A program made the translations under genes and the position numbers. Below are positions 1-5,632 of a stretch of DNA of 7,784 nt, in pieces (position 1 is the stretch's first letter; the number at the start of each line of letters is the position of its first letter). The notes under the pieces were generated by a model. The model saw only the letters and a program-made list of their open reading frames with translations. It searched no databases and was not told the origin of the DNA. The stretch comes from Candidatus Krumholzibacteriia bacterium. GTDB lineage: Bacteria; Krumholzibacteriota; Krumholzibacteriia; LZORAL124-64-63. Location: assembly GCA_014859985.1 (NCBI GenBank), contig JACZKN010000475.1, forward strand, positions 1-7,784, in the 5' to 3' direction.

Positions 1-2
1 TT

Positions 3-704
3 CCGCAGGGCCTGGACGCGCACGACCCGCGTCAGATCGCCGAGGCGGTCAGCGACGCCGGCATCGTGGGCCTCGGCGGGGCGGCCTTTCCCACGCACGT
101 CAAGCTCCTCCGCAACGACGCCAAGCCCATCGACACGCTGCTGATCAACGGCTGCGAGTGCGAGCCGTACCTCACGAGCGACTACCGCGTGATGCTGGAG
201 GCCCCCCAGCCGATCGTGACGGGAGCCCTGCTGGCCGGGCGGGCGGGCCGGCCGGGCGCGCCCTGGTTCGCCGAGGCCTTCGTCGAGGGGCGAGAGTTCA
301 ACCTGGCGCTTCTGGACGGACCGTCCGGGCCGGCGGTGCTGCCGCCGGCGGAGATCCTCTTTCCCGACTTCCCGCCCGACAAGCCGCGCATCGTGGGCTA
401 TGCTGCCAAGTGGGATCCCGACTCGTTCGAGTATGCCCACACGGTGCGGGCCTTCCCCACCGGTGCCGCGGACGGGCCGCTGCTGGCGGAGCTGGAGCGC
501 CTGGCCCTGGCCTGCTGGGAGCTGTTCGGCCTGCGCGGCTGGGCCCGGGTCGATTTCCGCGTGGACGAGGCCGGCCGGCCGCTTATCCTGGAGGTCAACG
601 CGAATCCCTGCCTCTCGCCGGACGCGGGCTATGCCGCCGCCCTCGACCGGGCCGGCCTCGCCTACGGCGAGGCGATGGACCGTATCCTGGCCACGGCCGG
701 CTGA
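3..704 (+). CDS. 5'-partial chimeric ORF: RnfC fragment joined in frame to D-Ala-D-Ala ligase-like ATP-grasp C-terminal fragment
   Basis: The frame is open from the first complete codon, so the true start lies upstream of the window; the GTG at 66 is internal. Roughly codons 1-81 are RnfC, the NADH-side subunit of the Rnf ion-translocating ferredoxin:NAD+ oxidoreductase. The motifs GLGGAAFPTHVKL, LLINGCECEPYLT and DYRVMLE are its nucleotide-binding-region signature. From about base 264 the protein becomes an ATP-grasp ligase: WFAEAFVEGREFN, then PPAEILF, GYAAKWDPDSFEY and the metal-binding EVNANPCLSP, about 146 residues. The RnfC part lacks its remaining flavin-binding-type fold and its 4Fe-4S domain. 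The ligase part lacks its N-terminal domain and nucleotide-binding loop, since the family is usually 300-350 residues. Neither activity is expected from this polypeptide. Only the ATP-grasp half fits the downstream neighbours (27-base gap). It could be an assembly chimera or a real deletion fusion. Both family calls are firm; the reality of the gene is not. Confidence 0.75.
   Translation, partial: PQGLDAHDPRQIAEAVSDAGIVGLGGAAFPTHVKLLRNDAKPIDTLLINGCECEPYLTSDYRVMLEAPQPIVTGALLAGRAGRPGAPWFAEAFVEGREFNLALLDGPSGPAVLPPAEILFPDFPPDKPRIVGYAAKWDPDSFEYAHTVRAFPTGAADGPLLAELERLALACWELFGLRGWARVDFRVDEAGRPLILEVNANPCLSPDAGYAAALDRAGLAYGEAMDRILATAG
233..263. other. RnfC/ATP-grasp junction in a 31-base pure G/C run
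   Basis: RnfC similarity runs through residues resembling PIVTGALLAGRA (to about 245). ATP-grasp similarity starts at the PWFAEAF codons (about 261). Every base from 233 to 263 is G or C, in overlapping GGGC/GGCC units. Such tracts promote both assembly collapse and recombination between GC microhomologies. The exact crossover cannot be fixed because the linker residues (GRPGA) match neither family clearly. Confidence 0.65.
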
Positions 705-717
705 GCCGGCGCGCCGC

Positions 718-726
718 AAGGAGGTG
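718..726 (+). promoter_or_regulatory. Strong Shine-Dalgarno fixing a GTG start
   Basis: AAGGAGGTG lies 5 bases before the GTG at 732. It is a near-perfect anti-16S match and decides the start of the GNAT-HDAC gene. No ATG nearby gives a better N-terminus; the GTG start places FRIRRIHDDALP directly at the beginning of the GNAT fold. Confidence 0.8.
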
Positions 727-731
727 CCTCC

Positions 732-2477
732 GTGTTCCGCATCCGCCGCATCCACGACGACGCCCTGCCGGTCAACCGCGAGGCCATCCGCCAGGTCAAG
801 GCCATCCTCCGCGAGCAGTTCGCCGAGGCGCCCAAGCGCGACATCGACGGGCTGATCCAGAAGCTGCGCGACCCCATGGCCCAGCGCTTCCGCGCGCTGC
901 TCTACGTGGCGGAGCGGCGCGACGGGCAGGTCCAGGGCTTCGCCCTGGTGCTGCTGGAGCCGCAGCTGCGCATGGCGTTTTTGGACTACATCGCCTCGAG
1001 CGCGCGCCTCTCGAGCCGGGGCATCGGCGGCGCGCTGTACCAGCGGGTGCGCGACGAGGCGGCCGAGCTGGGGGTCCGCGCCCTGTTCTTCGAGTGCCTG
1101 CCCGACGAGCCCGGCGCGTGCAGGAACCCCGCGCTGCTGGCGGGCAACCGCGCCCGCCTGCGCTTCTACGAGGCCTACGGCGCCCGCCCGGTGCTGAACA
1201 ACGAGTACGACGCGCCCCTGGACGAGGGCTCGGACTGCATGCCCATCCTGGTGATCGACGACCTGGGCAGCGGTCGGCCGCTGCGGCGCCGCTTCGTGCA
1301 GGCGGCCGTGCGGGCGATCCTCGAGCGCAAGTACGCCCACCTGTGCCCGCCCGCGTACGTGGAGAAGGTGGTCGGCTCCTTCGGGGACGACCCGGTGCTG
1401 CTGCGCGAGCCACGCTACGTGAAGGCCGAAAAGGTCGCCGTGCCGCCGCCGCCGCCGCCGGTTTCCTCCGAGCGCATCGCCCTGTTCGTCAACGACAAGC
1501 ACGACATCCACCACATCAGCGACCGGGGCTACGTCGAGGCGCCGGTGCGGGTGGCGCGCATCATGGCGGAGCTGGACAAGACCACCCTGTTCGAGCGCCA
1601 GGCCGCCCGCACCCGCTCCCTCGAGCCGGTGCGGCAGGTGCACGCCCGGGACCTGGTGGCTTACATGCGCAGGATCTGCCTCGGCCTCCCGCCGGGGAAA
1701 TCGGTCTACCCGTACGTGTTCCCGATCCGCAACCCGGACCGCCCGCCGTCGGACCTGGCGGTCACGGCGGGCTATTTCTGCATCGACACCTTCACGCCGC
1801 TGAACCGCAACGCCTTCCTGGCGGCGCGGGGTGCCGTGGAATGCGCGCTGGCCGGGGCCGAAGCGATCGCCAAGGGCAGGCGCCTGGCCTACGCCCTGGT
1901 GCGCCCCCCGGGTCACCACGCCGAGTACCGGGTCTTCGGCGGCTTCTGCTACTTCAACAACGCGGCCATCGCGGCGCACGACCTGGCGCGGCTGGGCCCG
2001 GTCGCGATCCTGGACCTGGACTACCACCACGGCAACGGCCAGCAGGAGATCTTCTACGCCCGCAGCGACGTGCTGACGGTCTCGATCCACGGCAACCCGC
2101 GCTTCGCCTACCCCTACTTCTCGGGCTTCGCCGACGAGCAGGGAGAGGGCGCGGGGCTGGGCTACAACCTGAACCTGCCCCTGCCCGAGAAGGTGGACGG
2201 ACCGCGCTACCGCGAGGCCCTGGGCCAGGCCCTGCGCAGGGTCCGCAGCTTCCAGCCCGCGGTGCTGGTGGTGGCCCTGGGGCTGGACACGGCCACAGGC
2301 GACCCCACCGGCACCTGGAGCCTGACGGCCGACGACCTGCAGGAGAACGGGCGCCGCGTCGGCGCCCTCGGCCTACCGACCCTGGTGGTGCAGGAGGGCG
2401 GCTACCGCACCCGCACCCTGGGGCGCAACGCACGGGCCTTCTTCGAGGGCCTGCACAAGGGAGCACGCACGACATGA
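732..2477 (+). CDS. GNAT acetyltransferase-HDAC/acetylpolyamine amidohydrolase fusion (581 aa)
   Basis: This two-domain enzyme carries opposed chemistries. Residues about 1-180 are a GNAT N-acetyltransferase, with the acetyl-CoA pyrophosphate loop around SSRGIGGALY (94-103) and a late LRFYEAYGA helix-strand. A proline run (238-243) links it to a histone-deacetylase/acetylpolyamine-amidohydrolase domain (about 248-575). That domain keeps the family active site: the tandem His of RPPGHHAE (H395, H396), GFCYFNN (404-410), the metal and charge-relay residues of DLDYHHGNG (D428, D430, H432), the third metal ligand in LGLDT (D519) and the transition-state Tyr of QEGGY (Y558). It should therefore be a Zn2+ or Fe2+ deacetylase for an acetylated amine such as a polyamine, lysine or peptide. 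It has no signal peptide or membrane segment, so it is cytosolic. It lies 27 bases after the ATP-grasp frame and overlaps the next GNAT gene, as in an operon. The substrate is unknown. Confidence 0.9.
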   Translation: MFRIRRIHDDALPVNREAIRQVKAILREQFAEAPKRDIDGLIQKLRDPMAQRFRALLYVAERRDGQVQGFALVLLEPQLRMAFLDYIASSARLSSRGIGGALYQRVRDEAAELGVRALFFECLPDEPGACRNPALLAGNRARLRFYEAYGARPVLNNEYDAPLDEGSDCMPILVIDDLGSGRPLRRRFVQAAVRAILERKYAHLCPPAYVEKVVGSFGDDPVLLREPRYVKAEKVAVPPPPPPVSSERIALFVNDKHDIHHISDRGYVEAPVRVARIMAELDKTTLFERQAARTRSLEPVRQVHARDLVAYMRRICLGLPPGKSVYPYVFPIRNPDRPPSDLAVTAGYFCIDTFTPLNRNAFLAARGAVECALAGAEAIAKGRRLAYALVRPPGHHAEYRVFGGFCYFNNAAIAAHDLARLGPVAILDLDYHHGNGQQEIFYARSDVLTVSIHGNPRFAYPYFSGFADEQGEGAGLGYNLNLPLPEKVDGPRYREALGQALRRVRSFQPAVLVVALGLDTATGDPTGTWSLTADDLQENGRRVGALGLPTLVVQEGGYRTRTLGRNARAFFEGLHKGARTT

Positions 2478-3019
2478 CCACCCAGAGCGGAGACATCATC
2501 TTCCGGGAGGACGTCCGGCCGGGCGACGTGGCGGCCGTGCGCGGCGTGGTGGCCGCGACGGGTTTCTTCTCGGCGGACGAGGTGGCCATCGCGGCCGAGC
2601 TGGTGGCCGAGCGCCTGGAGAAGGGGCAGGAAAGCGGCTACGAGTTCATCTTCGCCGACCGCGGCGACGAGCTGCTGGGCTACTCCTGCTACGGCCCGAT
2701 CCCCTGCAGCACCGTCAGCTGGGACCTGTACTGGATCGCCGTGGCGCCGTCCACCCAGGGCAGCGGGCTGGGTCGCCGCCTCTTGGCGTTGACCGAGGCG
2801 CGCATCGCCGCCGCCGGCGGCACCGCCTGCTACGCCGAGACCAGCGGCCGGCCCCAGTACGCGCCGACCCGGGCCTTCTACGAGCGCACGGGCTACGCCA
2901 CCGGGGCCGTGTTCGCCGATTTCTACGGTCCGGGCGACGCCAAGCACGTGTTCGTCAAGCGCCTCGGCGCCCCGGGCGCTGGCCCAGCAGGCGGGCCGGC
3001 AGGTACAGGATGCCCTTGA
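2474..3019 (+). CDS. GNAT family N-acetyltransferase (181 aa)
   Basis: This is a single-domain acetyl-CoA-dependent N-acetyltransferase. Motif A is clear: YWIAVAPSTQGSGLGRRLL, with the Q/R-x-x-G-x-G loop as QGSGLG at residues 95-100. The C-terminal motif RAFYERTGY (about 133-141) is followed by a final strand ending in HVFVKRL. The ATG at 2474 overlaps the upstream stop codon (ATGA, 2474-2477), the classic arrangement for translational coupling, so the gene is co-expressed with the GNAT-HDAC fusion. The frame is open far upstream, but those residues are an Arg/Gly/Pro-rich shadow. The last 18 residues (Gly/Pro/Ala-rich) lie beyond the GNAT fold and overlap the convergent small membrane-protein gene, so they are probably a non-functional read-on tail. 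The acceptor is unknown; from context it may act in the same pathway as the neighbouring ligase and deacetylase. Confidence 0.88.
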   Translation: MTTQSGDIIFREDVRPGDVAAVRGVVAATGFFSADEVAIAAELVAERLEKGQESGYEFIFADRGDELLGYSCYGPIPCSTVSWDLYWIAVAPSTQGSGLGRRLLALTEARIAAAGGTACYAETSGRPQYAPTRAFYERTGYATGAVFADFYGPGDAKHVFVKRLGAPGAGPAGGPAGTGCP

Positions 3020-3164
3020 CCAGTTCGAGCACGGCCGTGACCGTGATCCCGACCAGGCGCAAGGGCAGCAGCAGCAGCCAGACCAGCGGGTAAAGCAGCA
3101 GCCCCAGCACGGCCAGCGGCCAGCACAGCACCAGCAGGATGCACCAGAGCAGGAACTTGATCAT
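2955..3164 (-). CDS. Small hydrophobic membrane protein (69 aa)
   Basis: Residues 3-40 are almost entirely Leu/Val/Ile/Trp, broken by prolines at 16, 26 and 34 (motifs LCWPLAVL, LLYPLVWLL, LLLPLRLVG). This fits one long or two short membrane spans with a proline-kinked turn. Residues 42-58 form a likely amphipathic helix (VTAVLELVKGILYLPARLL), followed by a basic tail ending RPGRRGA. A good ribosome-binding site on this strand (GAGGAG, 3170-3175) sits 5 bases before the ATG, which argues for a real gene. I have a general impression of similar LCWPLA-LLYPLVWLLLLP proteins among bacterial hypotheticals, but I know of no function. It is transcribed divergently from the kinase gene and converges on the GNAT gene with a 65-base 3' overlap. 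Confidence 0.72.
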   Translation of the reverse strand: MIKFLLWCILLVLCWPLAVLGLLLYPLVWLLLLPLRLVGITVTAVLELVKGILYLPARLLGQRPGRRGA

Positions 3165-3320
3165 CTCGTCTCCTCGGTGGGGGCCCCGGCGGCGGTGGCG
3201 CCGCCGGCATGGTTACGGCGGAGGCACCGCACCGGTTGCCGGGCGATATCCGCCCAGCGGGGCGGATGTTCGGCGCGGACCTGGCGGCAACCGGCTGCCG
3301 ACATTTGCGTATCTGACGGC
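3165..3320. promoter_or_regulatory. Divergent intergenic region with hairpins
   Basis: This 156-base gap must hold start signals for the small membrane-protein gene (-) and the kinase gene (+). It contains a GC hairpin (3186-3193 pairing with 3200-3207, 6-base loop) and a nested inverted repeat at 3232-3294, described separately. I see no convincing -35/-10 pair on either strand. The kinase ATG at 3321 has no clear Shine-Dalgarno sequence in the preceding 15 bases. Confidence 0.5.
3232..3294. repeat. Nested perfect inverted repeats upstream of the kinase gene
   Basis: The outer arms CCGGTTGCCG (3232-3241) and CGGCAACCGG (3285-3294) are exact reverse complements of 10 bp. Inside them, ATCCGCCC (3248-3255) and GGGCGGAT (3260-3267) form an 8-bp perfect stem around the loop AGCG. 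No T-run follows, so this is not a canonical terminator. It could be a structured leader or an operator for a dimeric regulator; the sequence alone does not decide. Confidence 0.6.
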
Positions 3321-5507
3321 ATGGGTGAAGACGGGATAAGGCAGGAACAGGGTACCGGCGCCGCATCGCCGCCTGCGGGGGGACGCAGTCTGCTGGGCAC
3401 CACGATCTCGCACTATCGCGTCCTGGCCAAGCTCGGCGGCGGTGCCATGGGCGTGGTCTATCGGGCGCTGGATCTGCGTCTCGGCCGCCAGGTGGCCCTG
3501 AAGTTCCTGCCGCCGGACCTGACGCGCGATCCGGACGCCCGCCGCCGCTTCATGGGCGAGGCGCGCACGGCCTCCTCCCTCGACCATCCCAACATCTGCA
3601 CCATCTACGATATCGAGGAGACGCCCGAGGGGCAGATCTTCATCGTCATGGCCTGCTACGACGGCGAGACGCTCAAGCAGAAGCTGCAGCGGGGGCCCCT
3701 GGGCGCCGCCGAGGCCGTGCGCATCGCCAGGTCCGTCGCGGCGGGCCTGGAGCGGGCCCACGAACAGGGCCTGGTGCACCGGGACGTCAAGCCGGCCAAC
3801 GTCTTCGTGACCAACGACGGGCTGGTCAAGGTCCTGGACTTCGGCGTGGCCAAGCTGGCGGGGCAGCCTACGCACTTCGGGGCGGGAGCCCGGGTCGGCA
3901 CCCTCCACTACATGTCGCCGGAACAGGCGCGCGGCGAGGAGGCCGGGCCGCACAGCGATGTCTGGGCCGCGGGCGTGCTGCTGTACGAGATGATCACCGG
4001 GCGGTTGCCCTTCCCGGGGCACTACGCCGGCGCGGTGGTCTACGCGATCCTCAACGAGGACCCGCCCGCGCCTGCGGCCCTCGTCGACGGGGTGCCGTCC
4101 GGGGTGGATCTCGCGATCACCCGCGCGCTGGCCCGGGAACCGGCGCGGCGCTGCCCGTCCATGCGCGAGTTCGCGGACCTGCTGGCCGACACCGGCGAGG
4201 GCGCGCCGGTGCGGGTCGGCGAGCGCTCCATCGCCGTGCTGCCGCCCCTGAACCTCAGCCCCGAGGCGGCGCAGGACTATTTCTGCGACGGGATGGCCGA
4301 TGAGATCATGAACGCCCTGGCGCGGGTGCCCGGCCTGAGGGTGGCCGCCCGCTCCTCGGCCTTCGCCTTCAAGGGCCGCCACGCCGATGCCCGCGACATC
4401 GGCCGCCTGTTGGGGGTCGAGACGCTGCTGGAGGGCAGCGTGCGCAAGAGCGGCGACGTGCTGCGCATCACCGTCCAGTTGATCGACGCGGTGCGCGGGC
4501 ACCAGATCTGGTCGGGCCGCTACGACCGCGAGTTGGCCGACGTCTTCCGCATCCAGGAGGAGATCGCGTGCAGCGTGGTGCGCGCCCTGCAGGGCAAGCT
4601 GGGCGCGCCTGCCGGCGCAGGGCGACTGACGCGCCATGCCACCGCGGACGTGCGCGCCTACGACCTCTACCTGAAGGCGCGCGACCACTTCTACCAGTTG
4701 ACCCGGCGTGGCCTGGAGATCGCCCGCGACATGTTCAAGCGCGCCGCCGAGGCGGATCCCGGCTTCGCCCTGGCCTGGGCCGGTGTGGCGGACGCCTGCA
4801 GCTTCCTGGTGATGTGGTACGACAAGAGCCCCGAGGTCCTGGCCGAGGCCTCGGCCATGAGCGCCCGCGCCGTCGAGATGGCGCCGCAACTGGCAGAGGC
4901 CCACGCGGCGCGCGGGCTGGCGCTGTCCCTGGGCAAGGACCACGAGGGCGCCGAGCGCGAATTCGCCCGCGCGGAGGAGCTGGACCCCGACCTGTTCGAG
5001 GCCTGGTACTTCCACGCCCGCGAGGCCACAAACCGCGGCGACCTCGCCCGGGCGGCCGAACTGTTCCGCCGGGCCAACGAGAAGCGCCCGGAGGATTTCC
5101 AGACGTTGTTCCTGGCTTCGCAGGCGTTGCGCGGCCTGGGGCGCGGCGACGAGGCGCGCGAACTGGCCCTGGCGGGCATCGCGACCGCAGAGCGGCACCT
5201 GGACCTCTATCCCGAGGACACCCGGGCCCTGTACCTCGGCGCTGCCGCGCTGGTCATCTACGGCGACCGCGAGCGGGGCCTGGCCTGGGCCCGCCTGGCG
5301 GCCAAACTGGACCCCGAGGACGAGGGCATGCTCTACCAGCTGGCCTGCATCCACGCCCTGGCGGGCGAGGCGGAACTGGCCCTCGACTACCTCGAGCGCT
5401 GGGAGCGGGAGGGTGCCCTGCCCCGCGAATGGCTGATCCACGACTCCGACCTGCAAGGGCTGCGCGGCCACCCGCGGTTCGTCGCCTTGCTGGCCCGGTT
5501 GGATTGA
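3321..5507 (+). CDS. Hanks-type Ser/Thr protein kinase with TolB/FlgO-like domain and TPR repeats (728 aa)
   Basis: The kinase domain spans about residues 32-290. It has the glycine loop LGGGAMGVVY (38-47), ATP-anchoring K61 in VALKF, the catalytic loop HRDVKPAN (153-160), DFG at 173-175, the SPE version of the APE motif (199-201) and the HSDVWAAGV helix. All catalytic residues are present, so it should be active. Residues about 303-425 (SIAVLPPLNLSP, FCDGMADEIMNAL, LLGVETLLEGSVR) form the TolB/FlgO-like region often found between signalling domains and TPRs in adenylate cyclase and kinase proteins. From about 440 to 720 are helical TPR-type repeats (LAEAHAARGLALSLG, AWYFHAREATNRGD and similar). 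Unlike many PknB-type kinases it shows no transmembrane segment, so it is probably cytosolic. I chose the ATG at 3321 because 48 upstream in-frame codons encode Arg/Pro-rich non-family sequence. The target is unknown. Confidence 0.9.
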   Translation: MGEDGIRQEQGTGAASPPAGGRSLLGTTISHYRVLAKLGGGAMGVVYRALDLRLGRQVALKFLPPDLTRDPDARRRFMGEARTASSLDHPNICTIYDIEETPEGQIFIVMACYDGETLKQKLQRGPLGAAEAVRIARSVAAGLERAHEQGLVHRDVKPANVFVTNDGLVKVLDFGVAKLAGQPTHFGAGARVGTLHYMSPEQARGEEAGPHSDVWAAGVLLYEMITGRLPFPGHYAGAVVYAILNEDPPAPAALVDGVPSGVDLAITRALAREPARRCPSMREFADLLADTGEGAPVRVGERSIAVLPPLNLSPEAAQDYFCDGMADEIMNALARVPGLRVAARSSAFAFKGRHADARDIGRLLGVETLLEGSVRKSGDVLRITVQLIDAVRGHQIWSGRYDRELADVFRIQEEIACSVVRALQGKLGAPAGAGRLTRHATADVRAYDLYLKARDHFYQLTRRGLEIARDMFKRAAEADPGFALAWAGVADACSFLVMWYDKSPEVLAEASAMSARAVEMAPQLAEAHAARGLALSLGKDHEGAEREFARAEELDPDLFEAWYFHAREATNRGDLARAAELFRRANEKRPEDFQTLFLASQALRGLGRGDEARELALAGIATAERHLDLYPEDTRALYLGAAALVIYGDRERGLAWARLAAKLDPEDEGMLYQLACIHALAGEAELALDYLERWEREGALPREWLIHDSDLQGLRGHPRFVALLARLD

Positions 5508-5532
5508 TTCCGGCCGAATATGAGTGAATAAC

Positions 5533-5559
5533 TCAAGTTTTGATAAATAATGCCGAACA
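5533..5559 (+). promoter_or_regulatory. Sigma-28 (FliA) class promoter for flagellin
   Basis: TCAAGTTT (5533-5540), exactly 11 bases, then GCCGAACA (5552-5559). The established FliA consensus in enterics is TAAAGTTT-N11-GCCGATAA, and TCAAGTTT is a common variant in other bacteria. Matches are 7/8 in the -35 element and 5/8 in the -10 element including the diagnostic GCCGA, with exact spacing, directly upstream of a flagellin gene. The start site is expected near 5566. Confidence 0.85.
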
Positions 5560-5612
5560 TGATCCCGAACCCCGCACCCCGGCCCCGGCAGGTGGTGCAG
5601 CAGACCGGCTTT

Positions 5613-5630
5613 CCGGGAAGGAGCCCCCGG
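5613..5630 (+). promoter_or_regulatory. Shine-Dalgarno in a hairpin loop (possible CsrA-type site)
   Basis: CCGGG (5613-5617) pairs with CCCGG (5626-5630), and the 8-base loop AAGGAGCC presents the Shine-Dalgarno sequence, 9 bases before the GTG at 5633. The same AAGGAG decides the flagellin start. A GGA displayed in a hairpin loop over the ribosome-binding site is the known geometry of CsrA/RsmA targets, as on flagellin mRNA of Bacillus. Binding here is inference. Confidence 0.55.
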
Positions 5631-5632
5631 CC

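Larger units (their letters stand above)
5508..5632 (+). promoter_or_regulatory. Flagellin leader region
   Basis: This 125-base gap separates the kinase stop from the flagellin GTG. Its first half (about 5510-5560) is a conspicuous AT-rich island in otherwise GC-rich DNA and carries the sigma-28-type promoter. The second half would be a 5' untranslated leader of roughly 65 bases. It has two overlapping hairpin options near the ribosome-binding site: CCGG-CTTT-CCGG at 5605-5616, and the stem at 5613-5630. Confidence 0.7.

Noticed and set aside
246..262. Adjacent FseI (GGCCGGCC, 246-253) and AscI (GGCGCGCC, 255-262) recognition sequences at the chimera junction, suggesting a cloning linker
   Set aside because: Each all-G/C octamer is expected every few kilobases at this composition. 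There is no vector sequence and the frame reads on, so this is probably coincidence.
158..2473. Long plus-strand frame leading into the GNAT gene, which would make a 953-residue protein
   Set aside because: Before 2474 it reads as Arg/Gly/Pro/Ala-rich sequence with no family motif, and it lies over the ATP-grasp and HDAC genes in another frame. High GC removes stop codons. The ATG at 2474 with ATGA overlap is the real start.
3177..3320. Kinase start at the upstream GTG (3177)
   Set aside because: The 48 added codons are Arg/Pro-rich without family likeness, run through the inverted repeats, and would begin next to the ribosome-binding site of the divergent small gene.
3213..5471. 752-residue frame on the minus strand
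   Set aside because: It is the antisense shadow of the kinase gene; the composition (Gln, His, Arg, Gly rich) shows no domain, while the plus strand has a full set of kinase motifs.
5521..5540. Intrinsic terminator for the kinase gene (TGAGT-GAATA-ACTCA followed by AGTTTT)
   Set aside because: The stem is only 5 bp and AT-rich, and the T-run is the -35 element of the flagellin promoter. Too weak to call.
5540..5632. Flagellin start at the upstream ATG (5540)
   Set aside because: This ATG begins at the last base of the -35 element of the sigma-28 promoter, so it would not be in the mRNA, and the 31 extra residues precede the conserved flagellin N-terminus.
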